Assembly: GCA_964225175.1 (NCBI GenBank)
Contig: CAXQNK010000055.1
Coordinates: 3,755-67,754 of the forward strand
Origin: WTJD01 sp964225175
GTDB taxonomy: Bacteria; Pseudomonadota; Gammaproteobacteria; Xanthomonadales; SZUA-36
Direction of reading: 5' to 3'
Length of the DNA stretch: 64,000 nucleotides
Below are positions 50,254 through 60,332 of the stretch, piece after piece. The notes beneath the pieces were generated by a model. The model saw nothing but the letters and a program-made list of their open reading frames with translations, was not told where the DNA came from and did no database searches. Each line of letters begins with the position of its first letter. The stretch's first letter is position 1. Position numbers and translations under genes: made by a program.

Positions 50254-52254
50254 ATGCCTACCCGTCGTGAACTTGCAAATGCCGTGCGCGCACTGTCAAT
50301 GGACGCTGTGCAACGTGCCAACTCAGGTCATCCTGGCATGCCAATGGGCATGGCGGATATTGCCGAAGTCCTGTGGAATGATTTTCTGAAGCATGACCCG
50401 TCCGATCCGAACTGGTCAGACAGAGACCGCTTCGTTCTCTCGAACGGACATGGGTCGATGCTCCTGTATTCGTTGCTGCATCTCACCGGGTACGACTTGC
50501 CGATGTCAGAGATTCGCAATTTCAGGCAACTGCACTCGCGCACCGCAGGTCACCCTGAGTATGGAGAAACGCCTGGCGTTGAGACCACGACAGGGCCGCT
50601 GGGACAGGGTATTGCCAATGGGGTAGGAATGGCCCTGGGCGAAAAGGTGCTGGCGCAGCGTTTCAACCGGGAGGGCCACGAACTGGTCGATCACCGCACC
50701 TGGGTATTCCTGGGTGATGGCTGTCTTATGGAAGGTATATCACACGAAGCCTGCTCTTTGGCGGCCACTCTGGGGCTCAACAAGCTGATTGCATTCTGGG
50801 ATGAAAATGGAATTTCAATTGACGGCGAGATCAGTGGCTGGTTTACCGATGATACGCCGGCAAGATTCGAGGCCTATGGCTGGCTGGTGATCCGTGATGT
50901 GGACGGTCACGACCCCGTGGAAATCAGACAGGCGATTGAGACTGCCTTGGCAGAAACTCAGCGTCCCACCCTGATTTGCTGCCGTACGGTCATTGGGTTC
51001 GGTTCTCCCGCCAAGCAGGGCAGTGCGGCTTCTCACGGTGCCCCCTTGGGCGATGAGGAGGTGGCCAAGGCCAGAGAAGCAATGTCGTGGCCGCACCCAC
51101 CTTTCGAGATTCCCCAAGCAGTCTATGCTGCCTGGGATGCGCGAGATAGCGGCGCAGCGGCCAGGCAAGCCTGGGAGGCACGCTGGACTGCCTATGCGGC
51201 TGCCTACCCCGAACCGGCTGCTGAATATGATCGCCGAATGCGGGGTGCACTGCCGACAGGATGGGAAGCTGAGACCGCTGCCGCCATCGCGCAACTGCAG
51301 GCAGAGGCAAAGGACATGGCGACGCGGAAAGCGTCCCAGCTAGCCCTGGAGTCCTTCGGGCCGCTGCTCCCTGAATTGATCGGCGGCTCCGCTGACCTGG
51401 CGGGTTCCAACAACACGATCTGGTCTGGCAGCAAAAATGTTCTCGAAGGCCAGGGCGAAGGCAACTATGTTTATTTCGGAGTGCGCGAGTTTGGAATGAC
51501 AGCGCTGTGCAACGGGCTCGCCCTGCATGGGGGGTTTATTCCTTACAGCGCCACATTCCTAGTGTTTTCCGACTATGCCCGCAATGCGGTACGCATGTCG
51601 GCAATGATGGGCGCGCACAACATCCACATCTACACGCATGATTCCATTGGGCTTGGAGAGGACGGACCCACTCACCAGCCCGTGGAGCATCTCACCAGTT
51701 TGAGGTTGATGCCGAACTTAAGCGTTTGGCGACCCTGCGATGCGGTTGAATCCGCTGTCGCATGGAAGCTCGCGCTCGAGGAGAAGCATCAACCGCACGC
51801 ATTGATTTTCAGCCGACAAGGCTTACCGGCGCAGAGTCGCTCCGAGGCGCAGTTAGCGTTGATAGAGCAGGGCGGGTACATCCTGGCAGATTCTGACGGG
51901 ATGCCGGACGTGATTCTGATGGCCACGGGGTCCGAAGTCCAGCTGATCGTGGAGGCCGCGAGACAGTTGGCTGATTCGGGCATTGCCGCCCGCGTGGTGT
52001 CCATGCCCAATCCCGAACGTTTTCTGCAGCAAGACGCGGCATACACGGAATCTGTGCTGCCTGCTGCCGTCACTTCGCGGGTTGCGGTCGAGGCGGGGAG
52101 CACCCTCTTCTGGCGTGGGCTGGTAGGTGACAGGGGTAAAGTGATCGGCATCGATTCATTTGGCGCTTCGGCCCCCGCGACAGATTTGTTTGAACATTAC
52201 GGCATCAACGTGCTCGCCGTTGTCGATGCGGCGCGCAAATCACTGAACACATAA
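50254..52254 (+). CDS. tkt: Transketolase
   Basis: Thiamine-diphosphate enzyme of the pentose phosphate pathway that moves two-carbon units between sugar phosphates. From the ATG at 50254 it has 666 residues, matching E. coli TktA (663). A TTG at 50233 would add seven residues. Motifs are RANSGHPGMPMGMADIAEVLW (substrate), GDGCLMEGISHEACSLAATL (ThDP/Mg), and the pyrimidine-domain VREFGMTALCNGLALHGGF. It leads the tkt-gap-pgk cluster. Confidence 0.97.
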   Translation: MPTRRELANAVRALSMDAVQRANSGHPGMPMGMADIAEVLWNDFLKHDPSDPNWSDRDRFVLSNGHGSMLLYSLLHLTGYDLPMSEIRNFRQLHSRTAGHPEYGETPGVETTTGPLGQGIANGVGMALGEKVLAQRFNREGHELVDHRTWVFLGDGCLMEGISHEACSLAATLGLNKLIAFWDENGISIDGEISGWFTDDTPARFEAYGWLVIRDVDGHDPVEIRQAIETALAETQRPTLICCRTVIGFGSPAKQGSAASHGAPLGDEEVAKAREAMSWPHPPFEIPQAVYAAWDARDSGAAARQAWEARWTAYAAAYPEPAAEYDRRMRGALPTGWEAETAAAIAQLQAEAKDMATRKASQLALESFGPLLPELIGGSADLAGSNNTIWSGSKNVLEGQGEGNYVYFGVREFGMTALCNGLALHGGFIPYSATFLVFSDYARNAVRMSAMMGAHNIHIYTHDSIGLGEDGPTHQPVEHLTSLRLMPNLSVWRPCDAVESAVAWKLALEEKHQPHALIFSRQGLPAQSRSEAQLALIEQGGYILADSDGMPDVILMATGSEVQLIVEAARQLADSGIAARVVSMPNPERFLQQDAAYTESVLPAAVTSRVAVEAGSTLFWRGLVGDRGKVIGIDSFGASAPATDLFEHYGINVLAVVDAARKSLNT

Positions 52255-52274
52255 ATTTCTCAGGAGTATTTTTT

Positions 52275-53282
52275 ATGGCTATTAAAGTCGCTATCAATGG
52301 CTACGGTCGGATTGGGCGAAACATCATGCGCGCAGTTCACGAGTATGGAAGAACGGGTGAGATCGAAATTGTCGCTATCAACGACCTTGGAGATGCAGAC
52401 AGCAATGCGCATCTGACCCAGTACGATACCGCGCACGGGCGCTTTCCCGGAGAAGTTCGCGTAGAAGAGGGAGACCTGGTCGTCAATGGCAGCCGGGTGA
52501 AAGTCTACGCAGAACGCGATCCCTCAAAGTTGCCCTGGTCCGAGCTTGGTGTCGAAGTGGTATATGAGTGCACAGGCCTGTTCCGCAGTCGCGAGACAGC
52601 GGGCGCCCACCTCGCCGCGGGAGCGAGCAAGGTGATCATCTCAGCGCCGGGCCAGGAGGTGGATAACACTATCGTTTACGGCGTTAATCATGGCACGCTG
52701 ACGCCCGATCATCGCGTGATCTCCAATGCATCGTGCACCACCAATTGCCTGGCGCCCCTGGCCAAAGTTCTGCATGAGGGCGTGGGCATCGAAAAAGGGC
52801 TGATGACCACGATCCACGCCTACACCAACGACCAGGTCCTAACGGATGTTTTCCACAAGGATCTACGCCGGGCTCGCTCCGCCACGATGAGTCAGATCCC
52901 GACGAAAACGGGGGCCGCAGCAGCCGTTGGCCTCGTGCTGCCCGAGCTCAATGGCAAATTGGATGGATTTTCCATGCGGGTTCCGACGATTAATGTTTCG
53001 GTTGTCGATCTGAGCTTCGTTGCCGGCCGTTCAACCACGGTCGAGGAGATCAACGCAATCGTCAAATCAGCTTCACAAGGCGCCCTCAGTGGTGTGCTGG
53101 CCTATAACGATCTACCCCTGGTCTCTGTTGACTTCAATCACAATCCGGCGTCTTCGGTGTTTGACGCGGGGCTGACCCGCGTCATGGAAGGCAATCTCGT
53201 CAAGGTGCTGAGTTGGTATGACAACGAGTGGGGTTTCAGTAACCGTATGCTCGATACCACCCTGGCCCTGATGAACGCCTGA
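52275..53282 (+). CDS. gap: Glyceraldehyde-3-phosphate dehydrogenase
   Basis: NAD-dependent enzyme of glycolysis and gluconeogenesis, 335 residues. The NAD loop GYGRIGR is at 9-15, an Asp in the AIND position (residue 37) favours NAD, and the catalytic Cys154 lies in SNASCTTNCLAP. The DNEWGFSNRMLD C-terminus matches. AGGAG precedes the ATG by nine bases. It is 20 bases after tkt and 40 before pgk. Confidence 0.98.
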   Translation: MAIKVAINGYGRIGRNIMRAVHEYGRTGEIEIVAINDLGDADSNAHLTQYDTAHGRFPGEVRVEEGDLVVNGSRVKVYAERDPSKLPWSELGVEVVYECTGLFRSRETAGAHLAAGASKVIISAPGQEVDNTIVYGVNHGTLTPDHRVISNASCTTNCLAPLAKVLHEGVGIEKGLMTTIHAYTNDQVLTDVFHKDLRRARSATMSQIPTKTGAAAAVGLVLPELNGKLDGFSMRVPTINVSVVDLSFVAGRSTTVEEINAIVKSASQGALSGVLAYNDLPLVSVDFNHNPASSVFDAGLTRVMEGNLVKVLSWYDNEWGFSNRMLDTTLALMNA

Positions 53283-53322
53283 TCCGGAGCGGCTGGCAAG
53301 CACCAGAAGGAGGCGAAAGGCA

Positions 53323-54510
53323 ATGTCTTTCCTGCACATGGAAGAGCTGAACCTGGCTGGAAACCGCGTGCTCATCAGGGAGGACCTGAACGTCCCCATC
53401 GAGTCTGGTTGTGTCACTTCCGACAAGCGCATACGCGCCGCGATCCCGACCATTCGCATGGCGACGGAGCAAGGTGCGGCAGTGATCGTGATGTCCCACC
53501 TGGGGCGTCCCCAGGAAGGCAAGCCGTCTGCCGAGTTCTCGTTGGGGCCCGTGGCGGATTGCCTGTCTCAGCATCTCGGCCAGGAGGTTCGCCTCGTCGC
53601 GGACTGGCTCGACGGTGTAAAGGTCGACCCGGGAGAGATTGTTCTGTGTGAAAACGTACGGTTCAACGCGGGTGAAAAGGCGAATGATGACGATCTGGCC
53701 CGGCGCATGGCCGGGTTGTGCGATATTTTCGTCATGGATGCTTTTGGAACCGCACATCGCGCCCAGGCCTCGACGGAGGGTGTGGCACGATTTGCGCCCG
53801 TCGCATGCGCGGGCCCGTTGCTGGCCCGGGAGTTGATGGCGCTGCAGAAGGCGCTGGAGGATCCTCAGCGACCGATGCTCGCCATCGTCGGCGGCTCCAA
53901 GGTCAGCAGCAAGCTCACGGTGCTGGAGGCGCTTCTGGAACGAACCGATCAGCTGATCGTTGGCGGCGGGATCGCCAACACATTCATTGCTGCTTCAGGT
54001 TATGAGGTCGGGCGCTCACTCTATGAACCGGGCCTGGTTGACGAGGCTCAGCGACTTATCCGCCTGGCGCATGAGCGGGGCGGTGACATTCCCATTCCCC
54101 GGGATGTATTGGTGGCTGACCGTTTCGAGTCCGATGCACAGGCCCGGGTGAGGGATATCGACTCGGTGGGCGAGCAGGAATTAATTCTCGATATCGGGCC
54201 GCTGACCGCTGTGTCTTATGCCGACATGATCTGGGATGCGGGAACGGTGCTCTGGAACGGTCCGGTCGGTGTGTTTGAATTCCAGAACTTTCTCTCTGGG
54301 ACACGCAGCGTTGCCGAAGCGATAGAGAAATCAGCGGCGTTTAGCATTGCCGGTGGCGGAGACACCCTCGCGGCCATTGACCAGTTTGGTGTCGCTGAGG
54401 GCGTCAGTTACATCTCCACCGGGGGCGGCGCTTTTCTCGAATACGTCGAGGGAAAGACCCTGCCTGCCGTGCAGGTATTGAACGAGCGCGGGGCGGAGTA
54501 TCGCGCATAA
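53323..54510 (+). CDS. pgk: Phosphoglycerate kinase
   Basis: Transfers phosphate between 1,3-bisphosphoglycerate and ADP, 395 residues. The N-terminal substrate motif RVLIREDLNVPIE is present. The catalytic helix MSHLGRPQEGKPSAEFSL and the C-terminal nucleotide motifs (GGSKVSSKL, WNGPVGVFE, GGGDTLAAI) are intact. An AAGGAGG site precedes the ATG. It ends the tkt-gap-pgk cluster. The next gene is convergent. Confidence 0.98.
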   Translation: MSFLHMEELNLAGNRVLIREDLNVPIESGCVTSDKRIRAAIPTIRMATEQGAAVIVMSHLGRPQEGKPSAEFSLGPVADCLSQHLGQEVRLVADWLDGVKVDPGEIVLCENVRFNAGEKANDDDLARRMAGLCDIFVMDAFGTAHRAQASTEGVARFAPVACAGPLLARELMALQKALEDPQRPMLAIVGGSKVSSKLTVLEALLERTDQLIVGGGIANTFIAASGYEVGRSLYEPGLVDEAQRLIRLAHERGGDIPIPRDVLVADRFESDAQARVRDIDSVGEQELILDIGPLTAVSYADMIWDAGTVLWNGPVGVFEFQNFLSGTRSVAEAIEKSAAFSIAGGGDTLAAIDQFGVAEGVSYISTGGGAFLEYVEGKTLPAVQVLNERGAEYRA

Positions 54511-54534
54511 CAGCGCTCGCCCGCGCGCATTTCG

Positions 54535-56787
54535 TCAATGGCGCCCGATGTTCTGGTCGCCCAGGATGGTTCCAAATCGCAGGAAGAACAGGCCGCTTTG
54601 CGCCTCGTTCCAGCCGTAGCCGAGGTACATCGGCCCGAGGGGCGTGTCATAAGCGAAGTACACGCTGCCATTGAGCGTCCCATCCGAATAAACATCACTC
54701 GCCCGGTCCGACGCGCCGCCATATTCAACGGTCATACCCACATACCCCGGCAGAAAACCGGATTGCGTCAAACGGTATCGATAGCCCAACAGGGACATTC
54801 CGAAATTCGCCCCAATCAACTCATCGCGCTGAAACCCGGACATACTCAGAAAGCCACCGCCTGTATACAGTGCGTAGATGGGCACGTCGTTTTGGAAAGA
54901 ATAATCGAAGCGACTCCCAATCCAGGCGGTATGAGCACCGCGTGTAAAGGCGGAGAAAAATGCAAGTTCCAATTGCTCAAACTCCTGGTCTGCCCCAAGG
55001 TTTTCGCGCGAACTGACGTAGCGCGCCCGAATGATGCTTCCCTCTGAAGGAATGTACCGGTTGTCCAGGCGGTCATAGAGGCCCCAGATCGACCATTCAC
55101 CGCCATCGTAGCGATAGGGATCAAAGCCCGGGGACCCCACTCTTAAATCGAGCTTACCTGCATATCGGGCAACCGACCCGAACAATCCGGCATGACGGCC
55201 GAACTCCCGACCGAAGGAAATCTGGGTGCCATAATCTGCAGCCTCGACGATCGCGAGAAGGTTTCCACTCTCGTCCCAGGCCTGGATATCTCGCCGTGTA
55301 GCTGTGATGTTGGGTTGTAAAATCCACCGCAGCCGATTGTCCAGCGGCATGTACAGTTCGGCCAGCAGGCCGGCGTCCTCGCCGACCTGGATTGCACCCC
55401 GAAATTCCGCGCCGCGTTTGTTGAGATCCGTTTTGAGATACGCGGCTTTCAGGTCCAGGTTGGAGCCGCGTGGTCCGCTGGAAATATTCAGGCCCGTCTC
55501 TATGAAGTCCAGCCCGCGCTTATCCTGTTCAACCTCGATGACAACCCCTGTTTCGCCGTTTTCCTCGACAATCCGATATTGCGCCGTGCGAATGAAACCA
55601 AGCCCGTATATGCGGGCAATGTCTCGGTCCAGTTCCTCGTAGTTGACGCTCTGACCGGCCTGGATCCTGATTTTTTCCATCAGCACCTCGTCGGAAAACC
55701 TCGAGTTGTTCTCGAGCCGCACAAATTGCAAGTCACCTGGCTCAGATCGGCAACGGTTGATTCCGCTTCGCCACTCACCGTAACTTTTTGAATCGAGCGC
55801 ATAGGGAGTCAATCGTCCAGAACTGGAGGACGCCGCCTCGAAACCCAGGGGAATCACCTCTTCGATACGGTCAAAGTCCGCTGAGCCAAATTCGATGCCC
55901 AGCTTCGGTTCAAGCAGCACATCGCCCGGCGCCAGGCTGGCGATTTGTCTTTCTGTATTTTCACTGACCATCAGTGTGGTGAGTTGGCTGACCACGGCGA
56001 GTAGATTATCAAGCTGATCAGCCGGTAGCTTGGGATAGGCAACGTCCACGGCTATTACGACATCTGCCTGCATATCGCGAGCGGTTTCGATGGGCAGGTT
56101 CTGGACTATTCCCCCGTCGACCAGCAAGGAATCACCCATTCGAATGGGGTCAAATGCGCCGGGTACGGACATGCTGGCCCGCATGGCCAGTGATAGTTTT
56201 CCCGAATCCAGGACCTTGATATCTCCCGTGACGAGGTCAGCGGCCACGGCGCGGAAGGGTATAGGCAGTTCGTCGAAATTCTCGACGCGCGTCTCATTCG
56301 AGACCAGTTGTTCCATCAAGAGCCCGATTTTCTGCCCGGCCACCGCGCCGCTCGGGAGCACGGTCGAGTCGCTGCCTATACCTAATTTGGGTCCAAAAAG
56401 GCCGAGGTCATCGTCCCGTTTTCGCCGTAATGGCCGCTGGCTTCGGGGGGTGGCATCGCTGAACATGGCGTTCCAGTCGATCGCCACAAGAGCAGATTCG
56501 ATCTCCCGTGCTGTGAGTCCTGCGGCGTACAGTCCGCCAATGATGGATCCCATGCTGGTTCCCGCAATCACATCGACCGGAATCCTGTTTTCCTCCAAGA
56601 ATCTCAATACGCCGACATGCGCGCCGCCGCGCGCGCCGCCGCCGCCGAGTACGAGCCCGATGCGAGGCCTGTCCTCCTGCGTAAGCGGTGTGCACTGCTG
56701 CGCATCAGCGGGTTGGTAACACATTAGAGCCGCAGCAAGGCACCACGTGACGGCGAGGGTGTAGCGAAGTTTTTGAAAATCGTTCAT
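54535..56787 (-). CDS. Patatin-like phospholipase fused to POTRA and Omp85-like barrel (type Vd autotransporter)
   Basis: Outer-membrane protein of 750 residues resembling P. aeruginosa PlpD. A signal peptide (ending near DAQ at about 30) precedes a patatin lipase domain with oxyanion loop GGGGARG (48-54), nucleophile GTSMG (S78) and the DGG dyad Asp at about 221. A POTRA domain (VRLENNSRFSDEVL...) leads to a barrel with an aromatic-rich end. The lipase would be secreted through the barrel. The frame is open upstream to 57039, but those 84 codons precede the signal peptide and are probably leader. Confidence 0.9.
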   Translation of the reverse strand: MNDFQKLRYTLAVTWCLAAALMCYQPADAQQCTPLTQEDRPRIGLVLGGGGARGGAHVGVLRFLEENRIPVDVIAGTSMGSIIGGLYAAGLTAREIESALVAIDWNAMFSDATPRSQRPLRRKRDDDLGLFGPKLGIGSDSTVLPSGAVAGQKIGLLMEQLVSNETRVENFDELPIPFRAVAADLVTGDIKVLDSGKLSLAMRASMSVPGAFDPIRMGDSLLVDGGIVQNLPIETARDMQADVVIAVDVAYPKLPADQLDNLLAVVSQLTTLMVSENTERQIASLAPGDVLLEPKLGIEFGSADFDRIEEVIPLGFEAASSSSGRLTPYALDSKSYGEWRSGINRCRSEPGDLQFVRLENNSRFSDEVLMEKIRIQAGQSVNYEELDRDIARIYGLGFIRTAQYRIVEENGETGVVIEVEQDKRGLDFIETGLNISSGPRGSNLDLKAAYLKTDLNKRGAEFRGAIQVGEDAGLLAELYMPLDNRLRWILQPNITATRRDIQAWDESGNLLAIVEAADYGTQISFGREFGRHAGLFGSVARYAGKLDLRVGSPGFDPYRYDGGEWSIWGLYDRLDNRYIPSEGSIIRARYVSSRENLGADQEFEQLELAFFSAFTRGAHTAWIGSRFDYSFQNDVPIYALYTGGGFLSMSGFQRDELIGANFGMSLLGYRYRLTQSGFLPGYVGMTVEYGGASDRASDVYSDGTLNGSVYFAYDTPLGPMYLGYGWNEAQSGLFFLRFGTILGDQNIGRH

Positions 56788-57215
56788 TGGGCGAGTGGGT
56801 CTCAAAAAAGGGCATGATAGTACACCGCCGTGTACGGGGAGTCGCGTGCCTTTAATCCGTACCTGAGACTCAAGCGCAAATAACCCGGTGCGATGCCTAC
56901 TGGCCACGCCAGCCCCTTGCAAATCGATGCGCCCGGCTGAACGACCTGGGAAGCGAGGATGCCCTGGCGCGTAAGTCCCGCGAGGTTGTGAATCGCTCTT
57001 ATTCGGCCGTGAGTAAGCCATCGGGCGCCTCGCACCCACGCAATTGATCCAGCTCGCGGAACTCGAAACCTACTCATATTTGATGGGCCGGTGACCCAAA
57101 CCACGGGTCACTGACCTCTCAACCCCGACAGGGATGCTTGCTCCGGAACACGGAGCTGGCCTGGTCGGATGGTTATCGGGATGATCAACCCTTGATTCGT
57201 TTACGCCCAATGATA
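56788..57215. other. Gene-free interval upstream of the patatin gene
   Basis: About 430 bases without a convincing gene. A hairpin gtgaccc...gggtcac lies at about 57091-57111 (seven-base-pair arms). The patatin frame stays open through much of the interval by chance of base composition. It probably contains the patatin promoter and the 5' leader. Confidence 0.4.
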
Positions 57216-57242
57216 AAAAACCCCGCGCAAGGCGGGGTTTTT
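57216..57242. terminator. Bidirectional intrinsic terminator downstream of the duplicated-domain protein
   Basis: Six GC pairs (57221-57226 with 57232-57237) with flanking A and T runs form a stem with a five-base loop. On the minus strand the hairpin ends in TTTTT, which fits a terminator for the gene at 57314-57898. The mirror symmetry makes it work on both strands. Confidence 0.85.
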
Positions 57243-57313
57243 CGTACCTCCCAGTGGCATGTTCCGGAGCCATGGGGCTAATGGGGCATGCCATTGCCGG
57301 ATCAGGCGTTGTT

Positions 57314-57898
57314 CTACTTTTCCATGCTCGCAGAGGTTTCTTCCACGGCGATGGCCAGCATGTCGGTGGTCGTGATCAGAACCATGTCACCCACGTCTGC
57401 GCGTTTCAGGTTTTCCGGGTTACGCGCTGTGAATTCCGCAACTTCACCATCGGGGAATTTCAGTGTGAAAGTATTATTTTCAATGTTGATGTCTTCAACT
57501 GAGGCGGTGATGGTCTGCGTGTCCATTACTGCACCTCCGGGCATCTCGCCTTTCTCCGTCCGCCCGGCAACGCTCATGCCAGCGGCGCTCGGTGCGCTGC
57601 CGTCGCCGGCCACGACCATGATTTCAAGGCTGTGCATGTAATCGGCGATCACGGTGTCACCCACATGCACCTGACCAAGGTTGCGGGCATCTTCGCCCAC
57701 GACCAAATCCACGGTTTCGCCGTTCTCACCGCGCAGGGTGACTTCCCGGGTCTCGTGGTTTATGGCCTCGACCGTCGCTTTCATCTCCAGGGTCTGGCTC
57801 GCATAGATATAAGGTTTCTCAGCTGGCGCGTGTCCGTCGGCCATTGCAGCTTGCAAGGAAAACAGGGCCAGGAAAAGGGTCAGAAATATCGCTCTCAT
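57314..57898 (-). CDS. Secreted protein with two related beta domains, unknown function
   Basis: Protein of 194 residues from the ATG at 57898, with a GGAG site; a TTG at 57910 is less likely. A signal peptide ends near AMA-DG (about 20). Two similar segments follow, at about 35-95 and 128-185. Each reads as a hydrophobic strand, a [HN]-xx-[TN]-xx-[VF]-[TL]-L turn, a charged strand and a GD[TM]V end. This suggests an internal duplication of an OB-like or PepSY-like beta domain. I do not recognise a named family. Confidence 0.72.
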   Translation of the reverse strand: MRAIFLTLFLALFSLQAAMADGHAPAEKPYIYASQTLEMKATVEAINHETREVTLRGENGETVDLVVGEDARNLGQVHVGDTVIADYMHSLEIMVVAGDGSAPSAAGMSVAGRTEKGEMPGGAVMDTQTITASVEDINIENNTFTLKFPDGEVAEFTARNPENLKRADVGDMVLITTTDMLAIAVEETSASMEK

Positions 57899-57934
57899 GG
57901 TGTACTCCAAAGGTAGTTAATGATTCGGGGCGCT

Positions 57935-58555
57935 TCAAAGCGACCCATCGCGTTTCATCTTGTTGACGATTTTTCCGGAGATGGCCTTGGCCGTATCCCG
58001 GTACTCTAGGGCGCTGGATTTGGTCACGATGGTCCAACGTGCCTCATCGGAGCGGAAATCATAATAACTGCTTTCCACGAAAAGCGTTCGCTCCTGGTCA
58101 TAGTAGCCCGCGCCTTCGACGACGGCGTAGGTCTCGACAAACTGTGGTGCAAACCAGTTATAGGTGACGCCACCGCCTACGTTCACCAGATAATAATCTG
58201 AGCGCTCCAGGGCTTCTCCCTTCATGCCGCCCCTAAGAAATACAACCACGACAGAATCGGCACCCCACTGCTCCAGGGCAGCCTCTGCTTTGGCCCTGTT
58301 CAGCTTGCCGCGCATTCCCCTGATCTCACTCGAGGCTTTGGCGTTGCCGCCCGCCTTCGAGATTTTTTCAACCAGGACGCGTTCGACACTCAGGCGCTGA
58401 AGTTCGTCCGGGAGCATGACGACTACGGCGATCTGGTCCGGCTTGCCCGGAGATGTCGTCGTCAGCTGATAATCCCTCACCACGCTTGTGGTCTGGCAGC
58501 CGCCGACAAGCGCGATCAGCGACATGGGCAACGCGAGGCGGAGCATGAATTTCAT
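57935..58555 (-). CDS. Lipoprotein of unknown function
   Basis: Protein of 206 residues from the ATG at 58555, with a lipobox ALVGGC (Cys about 20) after a signal sequence. The mature domain is mixed alpha/beta, with VVVMLPDELQRLSVERVLVEKISKAGG and a C-terminal ARWTIVTKSSALEYRDTAKAISGKIVNKM. The C-terminus recalls DUF4136-type lipoproteins, such as the one at 60333. No function is recognised. It may be cotranscribed with the next secreted protein and mltF. Confidence 0.72.
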   Translation of the reverse strand: MKFMLRLALPMSLIALVGGCQTTSVVRDYQLTTTSPGKPDQIAVVVMLPDELQRLSVERVLVEKISKAGGNAKASSEIRGMRGKLNRAKAEAALEQWGADSVVVVFLRGGMKGEALERSDYYLVNVGGGVTYNWFAPQFVETYAVVEGAGYYDQERTLFVESSYYDFRSDEARWTIVTKSSALEYRDTAKAISGKIVNKMKRDGSL

Positions 58556-58591
58556 GATAAGTTGTCCGGCGTGATTGAAGACCGGCATATT

Positions 58592-60193
58592 CTAGTGCAG
58601 AAAACTCTGGCATTCACCCGTTTTCAGGCATTCAGCGGATACCTGCTGCGTTCTCTTCCGGTTCAGCAGGCTGTAGGCGGTGTAATACTTGTAGATGTTT
58701 GACACATACTCGACCGTTTCCCGGCCTATTTCACGGGCCGCGATCAATTCCACGTTTTTGAACCAGACATTCGGGTCAAGCCCGGCAGCTTCGGCCTTGC
58801 CTCGCAGTGTTCTGACCCTGGCCGGACCCGCGTTGTAGGCTGCAAACGAGAACAGTGTCTGATTGAGTTCATTCATTTCGGGGCCTGAGAAATAACGGTC
58901 TCTCAAAAAACGGAGATACTTTGCCCCGGCATGGATGTTAGGTTCGGGTTCCTCGATATTGACCACGTTGACATTGGGGTCAGCGGCGGTGGTTGGAAGC
59001 AACTGCATAATGCCAATTGCACCCGCCGGGCTGCGCACGCTTTGATCGAGTCTTGACTCCTGGTAGCCCTGTGCAGCAATGAGAAGCGGATCGAACCCGT
59101 AGGTGGACCCGTACTTCTCAAAAAGGTCAATGGTGGCTTCAAAGCGCTCCAGTTCACCCGGATCCATGGCGCGGGCGACCCAGTCGGTCTTTTTCAGGTA
59201 GCGATTGATCAGCACGTTTCCGATCAAGGTGCCCTGGCGATGACTTTTCACGAAGGCGTTGACTTCTCTTTCGAGCTGGGGACTGTCTTTGCGAAAAGCC
59301 CATGCCAGCTGGCGTCCAGAGCCGATGACGATGTTCTCGCGCACGTCAAGATCGGGAAGGACCTGCGCCCAGAATCGAGCTTTGTAGTCGTCCATGGCGA
59401 CCAGTGGCAGGAGGTCTGCCGAGACCATTTCAAGCAGACCTTCATCGTCGACGAACGGCGGTGCTTCCAAAATCTCGATGGGCGCCAGTCCGCCTGACTC
59501 GAGCTCGGCGTTCAAGGTTTTGAGGCTGCCGATGTAGCTGCTTCCCGGTTTTGCATACACACGCTGACCAGCGAGGTCTGCCAGTGAGGCCGTGGGCGGG
59601 CCATTGGGGCCTGAGACGACAATTTCATTGATTTCCCTGGACATGGGGCTGCTGAAATCGACGCGTTGCATTCGGTCTTCAGTAATGCTCATGCCCGCCG
59701 CAACGATGTCGCCAAAACCCTTTTCCAGCGCGTCCAGTAATTGGTCGAATTCGACAGGAATCAAAACCACGTGTACTTTGAGGTGGCGGGTTTTAAGCCG
59801 TTCGTTGATGAACTCCTCGAACTGCTGGGACAGTTCATACGTCAGCCCCTTCTGCCGGGGGCCGTCGAGGAAATAGCCTCCCAGTTGATAGACCGTCAAT
59901 ATCCGGATCAGGCGACGTTCAACCATGTCATCAAAATCGCCCGTCCAGGCATGCGTGAGAGGCACCAGTTCATCGGGGAGTCCGAGCTCTTCGGGGCTGA
60001 GCAACTGTTTACCGGGGGCGCCCTTCCCGGCCACGGGTGTCACCGGCTGTGTCGCCGTGGCAGTGGTGTTATCGTCGTCCACGAACTCGGCCGTACTATT
60101 TTCACTGCAGCCTGTGACCACGAGAAGGTACAGGGTCAGGGCAAAGCCATTGAAATACCTGCATTTAAGCCTTGCGTGGTGGGTTGGGCGCAT
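58592..60193 (-). CDS. mltF: Membrane-bound lytic murein transglycosylase F
   Basis: Lipoprotein (lipobox LVVTGC, Cys about 29) of 533 residues. The N-terminal half (about 80-330) resembles a periplasmic solute-binding domain, as in E. coli MltF. The C-terminal SLT domain cleaves peptidoglycan between MurNAc and GlcNAc; its catalytic Glu is in YQESRLDQ, followed by GAIGIMQLLPTTA and FAAYNAGPARV. The size matches MltF (518). It is divergent from the DUF4136 lipoprotein gene. Confidence 0.94.
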   Translation of the reverse strand: MRPTHHARLKCRYFNGFALTLYLLVVTGCSENSTAEFVDDDNTTATATQPVTPVAGKGAPGKQLLSPEELGLPDELVPLTHAWTGDFDDMVERRLIRILTVYQLGGYFLDGPRQKGLTYELSQQFEEFINERLKTRHLKVHVVLIPVEFDQLLDALEKGFGDIVAAGMSITEDRMQRVDFSSPMSREINEIVVSGPNGPPTASLADLAGQRVYAKPGSSYIGSLKTLNAELESGGLAPIEILEAPPFVDDEGLLEMVSADLLPLVAMDDYKARFWAQVLPDLDVRENIVIGSGRQLAWAFRKDSPQLEREVNAFVKSHRQGTLIGNVLINRYLKKTDWVARAMDPGELERFEATIDLFEKYGSTYGFDPLLIAAQGYQESRLDQSVRSPAGAIGIMQLLPTTAADPNVNVVNIEEPEPNIHAGAKYLRFLRDRYFSGPEMNELNQTLFSFAAYNAGPARVRTLRGKAEAAGLDPNVWFKNVELIAAREIGRETVEYVSNIYKYYTAYSLLNRKRTQQVSAECLKTGECQSFLH

Positions 60194-60332
60194 TGCTGGT
60201 TTTCTCCGTGATGACAGCCTTGAATTTTAGCACGCGCAGTTTCGGCCTGGTCCGTTTGCAGCCTTCCCATTGATTCCGATCCGCCGGGCCGCCAAAATGG
60301 TGACTCACAGCTTGTAAGCGGAGTGTGTAGTT

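Noticed and set aside
56788..57039. 84-codon N-terminal extension of the patatin gene
   Set aside because: A signal peptide starts at 56787; an upstream basic stretch would block export.
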